Part shown: positions 56,124 to 64,000 of the stretch, in pieces
How positions within the stretch are numbered: position 1 is the stretch's first letter
Layout: the number at the start of each line of letters is the position of its first letter
Notes under the pieces: model-generated
What the model saw: the letters and a program-made list of their open reading frames with translations, nothing else
The model's database searches: none
Told to the model about the DNA's origin: nothing
Made by a program: the position numbers and the translations under genes
NCBI GenBank assembly: GCA_910585435.1
Contig: CAJUEJ010000011.1
Location: forward strand, 1 to 64,000
Origin: an uncultured Hungatella sp.
GTDB lineage: Bacteria; Bacillota; Clostridia; Lachnospirales; Lachnospiraceae
DNA length: 64,000 nucleotides
Reading direction: 5' to 3'

Positions 56124-58622
56124 ATGGCAAGGGGCAGAAAACCAGGGGTTAAAATTCAGGCTCAGGTTCCGCTTCAGCCGGAACACACAGTGTTTGCGCT
56201 GGATATCGGAACCCGCAGTGTGATCGGTATGGTAGGGGTTGTAACAGAGGATAAGGTAAAGATCATTGCCATCGAGAGGGAAGATCACGGAGAGCGGGCC
56301 ATGATCGACGGGCAGATCGAGAATATAGAAAAGGTCGCCTCCCTGGCGGAGAAGGTGAAAAAGCGGCTGGAGGCAAAGATTCATATGACCCTGAACCGGG
56401 TATGTGTGGCGGCTGCAGGGCGGGCCCTCAGGACACAGAGGGCGGATTTTCAGCTGGATCTGCCCAGTGCCCAGCTGATCGATGATGAGATTATCAGCCG
56501 CCTGGAGGCAGGGGCTATCAGCAAGGCGGAGGATGCTTTTGAGGCGGAGAACCGGAGCGGGGACGACAGCTTACGCCGGTTTTATCTTGTAGGCTATACG
56601 GTATGCCAGTATTATCTGGATCAGTACATGATTTCCAGCTTAAAGGATCACCGGGGGCAGCAGGTGAAGGTGGATTTGATCGCTACCTTCCTGCCCAGCG
56701 AGGTGGTGGAAAGCCTGTACACTACCATGAACAAGATCGGGCTGGAGGTAGCCAGCATCACCCTGGAGCCCATCGCTGCCATCAACGCTGCCATTCCCGG
56801 AAATCTGCGGCTTTTAAATCTGGTTATGGTGGATATCGGAGCGGGAACATCGGATATCGCCGCATGCACAGACGGAAGCGTCACCGGATACACTATGGCT
56901 ACCATGGCCGGGGATGAAATTACGGAAAATATCATGAAGGAATACCTGGTGGATTTTAAAACGGCAGAGCAGATAAAGATGCAGATCGATTCCGGAGAAG
57001 ATGTGGCATTTACAGACATTCTGGGATTCGAGCAGCAGGTGCCCTGCCAGGAGATCATAGAGTGTATTCAGGGTTCTGCCGATACCTTATGCAAAGAAAT
57101 ATCCACGAAAATCCTGGAGGTAAACGGAGGCGCGCCTTCCGCACTGTTTCTTGCAGGAGGAGGCAGCAAATTAAGTGGACTGAAGGACAAGCTGACAAAA
57201 GCCCTTCAGATGGATGCCAAACGTGTGGCCATAGCAGGAAGGAACTTCCAGGCCAACGCTTTTTCCGACGAGTATGATTTAAACAATCCGGAGTACGCCA
57301 CTCCTTTAGGGATCGTTATCTCCTCCGGCCTGAACCTGATTCATGACAGCTTCCGGGTCACTCTAAACGGCCGGCCGGCAAAATTGTTCAGAAGCGGCAG
57401 CTTTACCGCCTTAAATCTTTTGATGATGAACGGCTACAATTTCCAGGATCTTATGGGACGTTCCGGTCAGAATCTGGTTGTCAGCGTCAACGGAAAGCGG
57501 AAGGTATTTTACGGCACAGCTTCTCAGCCTGCCTCCCTTTTCATCAATAAAAAAGAAGGAAAGCTTTCTGAAATCATCCACGCAGGGGATTCTATTGATT
57601 TTATCCCTGCTGTTTACGGCGCGGCCGCAACAGCCTGTCTGGGAGATATCGAAGGAGCTGAGAACTGTCTGGAGATTACTCTGAATGGAATGTATGTGCC
57701 TTTGGAGACTCCCCTTAAAAACGGGGATATTATTCTCATTACGCTTCCTGAACCGCCAAAGGAGGAAAAAAAGGAAGGGGAGGAGCTGCCGGACACTGAT
57801 TCACAGTCTGTTGCAGACAGCCTGCCTGCGTCAGGTACACAGCCTGTATCCAGCGACCTTTCAACACCGGGTGTGCAGCCTGCACCAGACAGTCTGGGTG
57901 CAACAGCTGTGCAGCCTGGAGCAGGCAATCTGGATGCAGCTGTTATACAACCTGAAGCAGGCAATCTGGCATCATCTGTTGTACAACCTGGAGCAGACAA
58001 CCTAGACGCAACAGCTGTGCGGCCTGTACCAGGCAATCTGGATGCAACAGCTGTGAAACCTATATCAGGCAATCTGGATGCAACAAGTATGCAACCTGCA
58101 TCGGATAACCTGAATACAACAGGTATACAACCTGTATCGGGCAGCCAGGCTGAAGCAGCCGTGCAACCTGCAGCAGGCAACCTGCCATCGCCTGGAATAC
58201 AACCTGCATTCAACAGCACATTCGCACAGGGTACACAGCCTGTACCCTTACAACCTTCCACACAGGATACACCGTTCCTGTCTGAATCTGACAATCGGTT
58301 GCCATCATCGCCTCATCCCATATCTGATGACTCCTCATTGGACTCCCCAATGACAACTCATCAGACTTCTTTTGATGCCCAGCCTGCCAGACCCGCTCCG
58401 GCTGTACCGGATATTCTCTTCTATTTAAACGATGCCCCTCTGCGCCTTCCCCCCAAGAAAGACGGAAGCTGCTACTATCTGATGGATCTGCTTCAGTATT
58501 CTGGCATCGATTTAAAAAATCCCCGGGGAGTGGTTAAGCTAAGTGTAAACGGCTTTTCCAGCATGTTTCGGCAGGAATTAAAAGCCGGCGACCAAATACG
58601 AATCGAGGAGGAAATAACATAA
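56124..58622 (+). CDS. FtsA-like actin-fold protein with a 12-residue tandem repeat region
   Basis: An 832-residue protein. Residues ~20-400 form an FtsA/PilM-type ATPase: phosphate loop VFALDIGTRSVIGMVG, LVMVDIGAGTSDIAA and ALFLAGGGSKLSGL. A second part (~400-560) has beta-rich segments. Residues 572-703 are 11 tandem units of exactly 12 residues with the pattern [VIT]-Q-P-x5-L-x3. A final beta-rich domain follows (~745-832). FtsA anchors the FtsZ ring, but this protein is twice its size and lacks an obvious membrane helix, so a division-related paralogue is more likely. Start ATG 56124 with AAGGAGG 8 bases upstream. Confidence 0.8.
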   Translation: MARGRKPGVKIQAQVPLQPEHTVFALDIGTRSVIGMVGVVTEDKVKIIAIEREDHGERAMIDGQIENIEKVASLAEKVKKRLEAKIHMTLNRVCVAAAGRALRTQRADFQLDLPSAQLIDDEIISRLEAGAISKAEDAFEAENRSGDDSLRRFYLVGYTVCQYYLDQYMISSLKDHRGQQVKVDLIATFLPSEVVESLYTTMNKIGLEVASITLEPIAAINAAIPGNLRLLNLVMVDIGAGTSDIAACTDGSVTGYTMATMAGDEITENIMKEYLVDFKTAEQIKMQIDSGEDVAFTDILGFEQQVPCQEIIECIQGSADTLCKEISTKILEVNGGAPSALFLAGGGSKLSGLKDKLTKALQMDAKRVAIAGRNFQANAFSDEYDLNNPEYATPLGIVISSGLNLIHDSFRVTLNGRPAKLFRSGSFTALNLLMMNGYNFQDLMGRSGQNLVVSVNGKRKVFYGTASQPASLFINKKEGKLSEIIHAGDSIDFIPAVYGAAATACLGDIEGAENCLEITLNGMYVPLETPLKNGDIILITLPEPPKEEKKEGEELPDTDSQSVADSLPASGTQPVSSDLSTPGVQPAPDSLGATAVQPGAGNLDAAVIQPEAGNLASSVVQPGADNLDATAVRPVPGNLDATAVKPISGNLDATSMQPASDNLNTTGIQPVSGSQAEAAVQPAAGNLPSPGIQPAFNSTFAQGTQPVPLQPSTQDTPFLSESDNRLPSSPHPISDDSSLDSPMTTHQTSFDAQPARPAPAVPDILFYLNDAPLRLPPKKDGSCYYLMDLLQYSGIDLKNPRGVVKLSVNGFSSMFRQELKAGDQIRIEEEIT
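57837..58232 (+). repeat. 11 tandem 36-bp units inside the FtsA-like gene
   Basis: Eleven in-frame 36-bp units, each coding 12 residues starting with V/I/T-Q-P (or V-R-P, V-K-P, M-Q-P). Middle units read GNLDATA or close variants. Copies differ by several substitutions, so the array is not very recent, but it may vary in length between strains. Confidence 0.88.
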
Positions 58623-58644
58623 TACCACATAAAACCACAAGCCC

Positions 58645-59484
58645 TTAATACTGATCCAGAAAATGATGCCGTACCCCCTGTTCCTTATATGCAATTATGG
58701 TACTTAAATTAACATTTTCCACGCTTTTAAAAATGTTATTTTCCACAAAAGGATTGGTTTTCTTCATCTCAGCGATCAGTTTTTTTACTTCCATCCTTTT
58801 GGAAAGCTCACTTCCGTCAGAATTTTTTGAAACAGCACTGTCCTCTGTGAAACGGCAGGCACACTGTAAAAACCGGAGGTGATTATAATCTCTCCAATGC
58901 TTGATGCTGTCTTCCCTGATTAAATATAAGGGACGTATCAGTTCCATTCCCTGAAAATTTGTGCTGTGCAGCTTCGGCATCATAGTCTGAACCTGGCCTC
59001 CGTACAGCATCCCCATCAGAATCGTCTCTATCACATCGTCAAAATGGTGTCCCAGCGCGATCTTATTGCATCCCAATTCCTGTGCCTTGCTGTACAGATA
59101 TCCTCTGCGCATCCGGGCACACAGATAACAGGGTGATTTCTCCACATCATACACTGCGTCAAAAATCTCTGATTGAAAAATAGTAACCGGAACGTTCAAG
59201 ATTCTGGCATTGTACTCTATCATCTGCCGATTTGCCGGATTATATCCCGGATCCATCACCAGAAAGGTCAGCTCGAAGGGAAATTTATTGTGGCGTTTTA
59301 ATTCCTGAAATAATTTAGCCATCAGCATAGAGTCTTTGCCTCCGGAAATACACACAGCGATCCGATCGTTTTCCTGTACCAGCTCATAATCATTGATAGC
59401 CCTGGCAAATTTGGAAAACAATTCCTTGTGAAAACGCTTCCTGATACTCTTTTCTACCTCCTCCCCGCTGACCGCCTCTCCCAT
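58645..59484 (-). CDS. TtcA-like tRNA 2-thiolation PP-loop protein
   Basis: A 279-residue adenylating enzyme. The PP-loop is AVCISGGKDSMLMAKLF near residue 45. It also has a CxxC pair (PCYLCARMRRG), GHHFDDVIETILMGMLYGG and a later cysteine (FLQCAC), as in TtcA, which binds [4Fe-4S] and makes 2-thiocytidine at tRNA position 32. The start is ATG 59484, with AAGGAG 6 bases upstream; an ATG 42 bases earlier is open but has a more distant site. It follows the SF1 helicase gene in the same direction. Confidence 0.88.
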   Translation of the reverse strand: MGEAVSGEEVEKSIRKRFHKELFSKFARAINDYELVQENDRIAVCISGGKDSMLMAKLFQELKRHNKFPFELTFLVMDPGYNPANRQMIEYNARILNVPVTIFQSEIFDAVYDVEKSPCYLCARMRRGYLYSKAQELGCNKIALGHHFDDVIETILMGMLYGGQVQTMMPKLHSTNFQGMELIRPLYLIREDSIKHWRDYNHLRFLQCACRFTEDSAVSKNSDGSELSKRMEVKKLIAEMKKTNPFVENNIFKSVENVNLSTIIAYKEQGVRHHFLDQY

Positions 59485-59602
59485 ATGCCTCTCCTTGCCG
59501 GCAAGCTCTTTTTCTTCTTTTTCCATGGCTTTTGTCTCTCCCTTCCCTGTCTTTTTGCCTGACCTTTCCTCTTTTGGGCTCTCTTCTGTTATCTGTCTAT
59601 TT

Positions 59603-59674
59603 GCCTCTTTTACGCTCTCTCCTGCTTCCTGTCCTTTTGCCTCTTTTACGCTCTCTCCTGCTGCCTGTCTCCGG
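59603..59674 (-). repeat. Two 36-bp tandem repeats upstream of the TtcA-like gene
   Basis: Two near-identical 36-bp units (59603-59638 and 59639-59674, each with GAGAGAGCGTAAAAGAGGC on the minus strand), plus a decayed third at 59565-59602. The units stay open in the ttcA frame (12 residues each, pattern GESVKEA) but no start codon precedes them. Confidence 0.75.
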
Positions 59675-59705
59675 CTTCTGCCATACGCAGCCGCCTCATT
59701 TACAT

Positions 59706-62700
59706 TTATATCCTATACAATTTCTCAAAATACCCTATGAGAATCTCCTTCATATGATGGTATCGCCTTGCATAGGAATTTTCAATCCGAATCAGTTCCA
59801 GCCCATGCTGCCTGCATATCTCCTGCTTTTTCTCATCTCTGCGCCTTACCACCATATCTTCCATATGCTCTTTCCCATCCAGCTCAATGGCCAGAATCGG
59901 AATCTCCCGCTTATCCCTGTTCCTCTCATACACGACAAAATCAAATCTTCCTGAATAGAAAAGCTCCGGGTTCACTGTCGTATCTTCAAACACATGAGAG
60001 ATTCCCACCTCTTTATGAATCACGCACCTGCGTCCCCCATACAGAATATTGTCCAGGGCATGGTTTAAATTTTCCAGAAATGCCTCTTCTGTCTCACTGC
60101 TGTAGGGCTTTACCCCCAGCGCCCGTGACTCCACGGTCTTGGGTGTCACCTTTGATACTCCCTTTGTTTTTGCATACTCCACCAGCTCATAAAGGTCATC
60201 TTTCTCCTCCGGATTTCTGAGACGCTCCATATTTTTACTGCTGCCCAGGATCACCAGCTGTTCTCTGGCCCTTGAGGTGGCAACATTGATTAATTCCCTG
60301 TTATTCTTCAGCCACTGATAGGTTCCTTTGTGGCTCTGATCCGTAAGCGCCATGGAAAACAGAACCACGTCCTTCTCATCTCCCTGAAAGGCATGAACCG
60401 TGCCGCAGGTTATATCCTCTATCCCATGCGCCTTCAACAGCTGATCAATATACTCCTTCTGGTTGACGAATGGGGTGATGACACCGATTCTCTTGTCTTT
60501 ATGCTTTTCCACAAAGTCCACTACGGCCTGGGCTTCCCCGGGAGAAGTATTTCTGCCTGACGGATAGCTGTCCCGGACCTCCATATACACAAGAGGCTCC
60601 TCAGACTTATTTTTTGTCATAATATTCAGCTTGCTGTTGTAATATTTTTGATTGTTAAAATCAATAATTTTCCTGTCACACCGATAATGGTAGCTTAATA
60701 GGATCTCGTCGCTGACCGAATCGCTGGCAAGAAAAGTCTTGTATATGGAGTTCTTCAGGTAATCATATTCTTTTGTCACAGAATAATTTTTCCGCAGTAT
60801 GGCATTGTCCTTTGGATCCAGAAGAATCACCGGGCTTAACTGCTGGGGATCTCCTACCAGAAGCAGATTCTCCCCGCGGATGATGGGAATCAGGCCGATT
60901 GCCAGATTGCACTGGCTGGCCTCATCCATAACTACCATATCAAAATGAGGCCCCGGCTCCCCCAGCTTGTGGGCTGAAATGCAGGTAGTTCCCACAATGG
61001 GAAAGATCCGCTGAAATTTCTTCAGATTCCCGCTGCTTTTCAGATAATTTTCAAATGCTTCTATTCTCTCCTCCTCATTCTCCGTATACAGAATCTTCCG
61101 GAGGTCTTCATTTTTCGGCTCGTCCAGACGCTTAATATAGCTGGCCGACATATAGAACAGATATTTGAAAAATTCCTCCCTGTCATCCGCTAAAAGCTCC
61201 AGGGCCTGTGCATCTGTCACAAGTCCCACTGTTTCCAGCCGTCTGTTCACCTGATAAAGCTGACGGCCCTCCAGCTCTGTGGTAAAGGTCAGCTGGCGGT
61301 TTGAGCCGATAAGCTTTTCCAGCGCCTCTTTCCGCTCTGTCAGATCCAGATATTCCTCACGCCGCTTTAAAAGAGCAGTCAGCTCCCTGGTTCTGCGGAT
61401 CTTGTCTCCTCTGTTCTTCTCCAGTGTGTTGGAAAAAATCTTTATCTGCCTGACCTTCTCATAAAGCTCTTTCATATAAATCAATGCGGCTTTGTCCTTC
61501 TCCCGGCTTCCCAGCCTTACCACAGGGAAAGGAATGACCTGCCCCTGGTATCTGAAATTTATCAGGGCTTCAAAGACTCCGTCAATGGGATGATTGTTGT
61601 AGGATACGAACAAAACCGTCTTCTGGTTGAAAAATGCAGTGGCGATGGCATTGATGATGGTGTTGGTCTTCCCGGTTCCCGGCGGTCCCTGGACGTAGGT
61701 CAGAGGGTATTTCATAGCCTTGTGAATCGCCAGCAGCTGATCCAGATTGACCCGGTTGTTTATCAGGGCGATGGGATACTCCTTTCTCCGGTCCGGCCGG
61801 TTTAAAAGGTCTCCGAAAAAAGCCTTCACCGGGTAGGTCACCTTCCCTTTGTCATACATGTCCAGTATGCCTTTGTACTCCCTGTTCAGATCCGCCTGTA
61901 TCCGCCCTTCTATGGCAATCACATATGGCATGTCGTCCACACCCTGTATCTGCCGGCTGTATGCGGTGATTCTATCTTTGATAAGCTCCTGGTTGGATTC
62001 GAATGCGTCCAGCAGCTGGTAATCACCTGGATCCATAAATTTCCGGATGCTCAGCCTCTCCCCGTCTACAGTAAATTCCCGGCATACCGTAATCTCCTTA
62101 GCCGGAACCAGGCTTCTGGCCCGGACATCCAGATACAGCTTCCGATAAGCCAGAACATACAGGCCTTTTTTGGTGTGAAGGCTTAAAACATTCATGGCAA
62201 GCTGCTGCATTTTCAAAGGCTCCGGTTTGCCGGCTTCTCCGCCCCCGGCCTGTGTCGGCTTGCTGCCGGCTGCTCTGTCACCTGTCAGTTTACCGCCCTC
62301 TCCCCCCGTTGTTCCTTCTCCCCTGTCGCCTCCCGTTTTTCGCTGGCCTGTTCCCGTCTCTGCCTTCCTCTGAAAATTCCTTACAATCTCGGCAAACTGC
62401 CTGTCATCCAGACAGTATGCACCCTGTATAAAAGAATCCGAATCCAGATGGCTGATAAGCCCATAGTCCGTCCTGTAAGGGGTCGTATCCAGGCGGCTGC
62501 AGTCTATAAGATAGTTAAGAATCTTTAAATTGGAAACATGATTGAAAATGGTCTGATATTTTTCCGGATTGTAAAGAATATCCTCCAAAAGCTTAGGGTT
62601 AGTCTCATAGTAAGACCCTTCTATCACCTGGCTGGACTGAATGGAATCTATATATATGGAAAGCTCCTGCAAAGTATGCTGCATCAAATGAAAACCGTCG

Positions 62701-62843
62701 CCAACCAACATCCGCTTAGACACACGGATATCCCTGACGGCGATCCAGTAACTGGTGATATTCTGGTCTTTATTTTTATATTCCACACTGAGCCATCGAC
62801 CTTCATGAATGGCCTTGAAAATATCCCTGCTGATTTTGTTCAT
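59706..62843 (-). CDS. SF1 (Upf1-like) helicase with C-terminal DUF2726/restriction-endonuclease-like domain
   Basis: A 1045-residue protein from ATG 62843. The helicase core has VQGPPGTGKTNTIINA (Walker A), VVMDEASQCNLA (DEAD-like box II), LLVGDPQQLSPV (motif III) and GTVHAFQGDEKDVV and VATSRAREQL (motifs V-VI). The last ~120 residues form a nuclease-like fold, GRFDFVVYERN and ILAIELDGKEH, matching the D...E-x-D/K layout of DUF2726 proteins. An ATG 150 bases upstream is also open (1095 residues), but AAAGGGG favours 62843. A role in nucleic-acid repair or defence is inferred; no other defence gene is next to it. Confidence 0.85.
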   Translation of the reverse strand: MNKISRDIFKAIHEGRWLSVEYKNKDQNITSYWIAVRDIRVSKRMLVGDGFHLMQHTLQELSIYIDSIQSSQVIEGSYYETNPKLLEDILYNPEKYQTIFNHVSNLKILNYLIDCSRLDTTPYRTDYGLISHLDSDSFIQGAYCLDDRQFAEIVRNFQRKAETGTGQRKTGGDRGEGTTGGEGGKLTGDRAAGSKPTQAGGGEAGKPEPLKMQQLAMNVLSLHTKKGLYVLAYRKLYLDVRARSLVPAKEITVCREFTVDGERLSIRKFMDPGDYQLLDAFESNQELIKDRITAYSRQIQGVDDMPYVIAIEGRIQADLNREYKGILDMYDKGKVTYPVKAFFGDLLNRPDRRKEYPIALINNRVNLDQLLAIHKAMKYPLTYVQGPPGTGKTNTIINAIATAFFNQKTVLFVSYNNHPIDGVFEALINFRYQGQVIPFPVVRLGSREKDKAALIYMKELYEKVRQIKIFSNTLEKNRGDKIRRTRELTALLKRREEYLDLTERKEALEKLIGSNRQLTFTTELEGRQLYQVNRRLETVGLVTDAQALELLADDREEFFKYLFYMSASYIKRLDEPKNEDLRKILYTENEEERIEAFENYLKSSGNLKKFQRIFPIVGTTCISAHKLGEPGPHFDMVVMDEASQCNLAIGLIPIIRGENLLLVGDPQQLSPVILLDPKDNAILRKNYSVTKEYDYLKNSIYKTFLASDSVSDEILLSYHYRCDRKIIDFNNQKYYNSKLNIMTKNKSEEPLVYMEVRDSYPSGRNTSPGEAQAVVDFVEKHKDKRIGVITPFVNQKEYIDQLLKAHGIEDITCGTVHAFQGDEKDVVLFSMALTDQSHKGTYQWLKNNRELINVATSRAREQLVILGSSKNMERLRNPEEKDDLYELVEYAKTKGVSKVTPKTVESRALGVKPYSSETEEAFLENLNHALDNILYGGRRCVIHKEVGISHVFEDTTVNPELFYSGRFDFVVYERNRDKREIPILAIELDGKEHMEDMVVRRRDEKKQEICRQHGLELIRIENSYARRYHHMKEILIGYFEKLYRI

Positions 62844-63125
62844 AAGCAACCCCTTTACGCTGCCATCATTATATTCTGCGGGAGGGAAAAAAGCAATGGG
62901 ATTGTGTAAAATCAGGTTGAAACTGCTTGAATCCAATATAGGTGTATAGTTATTGCAGCTGATTTTCTCATCAATATGGATTTCTTCTGTCATTGATATT
63001 GCCAGGATGCTTTAAGAAGGAAACGATTGGGGGAAAGGAGGTTGTTTTGGAGGATAAGGAAGTCTACAGAACTCTGATAATTGCAGGAAACCACCTTTTT
63101 GTTTGAATTGAGATTATATAAATTA

Positions 63126-63155
63126 TTGGACTTTGTGTTTTGCTTATGCTATACT
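63126..63155 (+). promoter_or_regulatory. Promoter of the 63-residue gene
   Basis: TTGGAC (63126-63131) and TATACT (63150-63155) with an 18-base spacer, about 43 bases before the start codon. Confidence 0.6.
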
Positions 63156-63197
63156 ATTTTTAACTTAATAAATCATTTTTTCCAAGGAGGTGTGATA

Positions 63198-63389
63198 ATG
63201 CCTAGTAATGGTGAAATTATAAAAGATGTGGTTGAACAATTTCAGAAAGTGCAATTTCATATGGAACATGCCAAAGAAGAAAATGCAATGAAAACATATA
63301 ATGGATTAAGAAAAGATTACCGTTCCTTAAAAGCTGTTTTAACTTCTTTAGGTGTAAATCTGACTGATATTGACGAAATAAAAGAATAG
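63198..63389 (+). CDS. Small AT-rich hypothetical protein, 63 residues
   Basis: I do not recognise this protein. It is hydrophilic and probably two or three helices: NGEIIKDVVEQFQKVQFHME, KEENAMKTYNGLRKDYRSLK and a C-terminal SLGVNLTDIDEIKE. The ATG at 63198 is chosen because AAGGAGGTG lies 7 bases upstream; the open frame before it runs over the promoter. Base composition is more AT-rich than the housekeeping genes. It stands alone with its own promoter and a strong hairpin after it, next to the surface-sugar gene at the window end, suggesting an accessory region. Confidence 0.65.
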   Translation: MPSNGEIIKDVVEQFQKVQFHMEHAKEENAMKTYNGLRKDYRSLKAVLTSLGVNLTDIDEIKE

Positions 63390-63404
63390 CTAAATATTGC
63401 TAGT

Positions 63405-63442
63405 TCAGGACGCAAGCTTATCATATGTGGTTTGCGTCCTGA
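63405..63442 (+). terminator. Hairpin after the 63-residue gene
   Basis: Arms TCAGGACGCAAGC/GTTTGCGTCCTGA pair over 13 positions with one G.U. No clear T-run follows, so termination is likely but not certain. Confidence 0.55.
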
Positions 63443-63697
63443 TTCCCAGCTCATCTGATCATACCTATTAGAATCCTCCAACAGCCGATTAAAAACAGAA
63501 TTCCTTTGGGTCGTTGACAGTCATTTCCATACGTAGGCAGCTGAATTTATCGTACATCTTGATACTGTTTGACTTCATTTTAACATTGCCAATATCACTG
63601 ATCTGAAAAATGTATTAGATATATTTTATCTCAAGAAATCTCAAATATATAGAGTATTACGTTTATAGTTGTTACCATCAATTAATATCAGCCCTGT
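63443..63697. other. Intergenic AT-rich region without recognised features
   Basis: About 255 bases between the small gene's hairpin and the stop of the epimerase gene. I see no reading frame with a ribosome site, no long inverted repeat and no known RNA. Short A/T-rich stretches occur near 63610-63690. Confidence 0.6.
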
Positions 63698-64000
63698 CTA
63701 TTTTGCAGAAATAGTGCTACAAAGCGGTTCACAAAAACCAGTTTCTATGATGTCAGCGATACGAATTGATGCTCTCCCATCTCCGTAAGGGTTAATGGCA
63801 CAAGACATTTTTTCATAATGTTTTTTATCATTTAATAGCCTTGAAAACTCAGCATAGATAGTTTCTTCATCCGTTCCTACCAGTTTTAGCGTTCCTGCTT
63901 CGATTCCTTCCGGTCGCTCTGTGGTATCACGCATTACCAAAACCGGCTTTCCTAATGCTGGTGCTTCCTCCTGAATACCGCCGCTATCTGTAAGAATTAG
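63698..64000 (-). CDS. wecB: UDP-N-acetylglucosamine 2-epimerase, C-terminal part
   Basis: The gene enters from the right edge, so only its last 100 residues are visible. They read LTDSGGIQEEAPALGKPVLV, RDTTERPEGIEAGTLKLVG and NPYGDGRASIRIADII, a clear match to the C-terminus of non-hydrolysing UDP-GlcNAc 2-epimerases. These interconvert UDP-GlcNAc and UDP-ManNAc for cell-wall or capsule sugars. A polysaccharide cluster may begin beyond the window. The ATG at 63940 is internal, not the start. Confidence 0.92.
   Translation of the reverse strand, partial: LILTDSGGIQEEAPALGKPVLVMRDTTERPEGIEAGTLKLVGTDEETIYAEFSRLLNDKKHYEKMSCAINPYGDGRASIRIADIIETGFCEPLCSTISAK

Noticed and set aside
57614..58294. 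A 226-codon antisense frame over the FtsA-like repeat region
   Set aside because: It is the reverse reading of the 36-bp repeats, which stay open on both strands by their composition.

Overview
This 64 kb window looks like chromosomal DNA of a Lachnospiraceae bacterium (Clostridium cluster XIVa type). The evidence is low-GC Gram-positive hallmarks: PolC-type replicase, sigma-A promoters with 16-18 bp spacers, strong AGGAGG ribosome sites with some GTG/TTG starts, a GerW/DUF2953 sporulation pair, a SleL-like GH18 protein and the pyrK/pyrD-1B pair. Base composition is mid-GC for most genes; the toxIN locus and the last kilobase are clearly more AT-rich. Most genes lie on the minus strand. Family assignments come from reading the translations; no database search was run.

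Layout. 0-2.7 kb: end of an AGCS symporter (+), convergent with an rtcB-MATE pair. 2.7-7.4 kb: tRNA-Ala(CGC), LysM-GH18 protein, M29-type peptidase, a membrane protein, VanZ-like protein and a 49-residue membrane protein. 7.5-11 kb: pyrimidine operon pyrF-pyrK-pyrD-pyrE from one clear promoter. 11-20 kb: GtrII-like membrane protein, tandem GNAT protein (+), RelQ-type synthetase, Mrp ATPase and polC. 20.0-20.5 kb: two giant palindromes. 20.5-30.1 kb: one long run pyrH-frr-uppS-cdsA-dxr-rseP-(1093-residue membrane protein)-ispG, joining ribosome recycling, isoprenoid and envelope lipid synthesis. 30.2-31.6 kb: histidine phosphatase and a sigma-like protein, divergent from a LysR regulator. 32.5-33.4 kb: a type III toxin-antitoxin locus (toxI repeats, terminator, toxN). 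33.2-41.2 kb: nuclease-helicase with a structured leader, HPr-like protein, 5-formyl-THF cyclo-ligase, a charged unknown, alaS and a 51-residue membrane protein. 41.3-50.2 kb: rpmB (+), then a sporulation/housekeeping run (gerW, DUF2953, two unknowns, cinA, pgsA, rimO) and rpoZ-gmk-yicC. 50.2-55.9 kb: a tightly coupled STM4011-STM4015-type cluster of uncharacterised function. 56-64 kb: FtsA-like protein with a 12-residue repeat tail (+), TtcA-like protein, SF1 helicase-nuclease, an AT-rich small gene (+) and the 3' end of a UDP-GlcNAc 2-epimerase.

The most notable signals are: (1) a 108-nt two-hairpin dispersed element, always co-oriented with the surrounding genes, one copy of which is inserted in frame near the N-terminus of PyrD; (2) the STM4011-4015 cluster, here with a radical SAM-HAD fusion; (3) a complete ToxIN locus whose toxin reading frame runs into the antisense of the neighbouring helicase gene; and (4) two adjacent long palindromes between ispG and polC.
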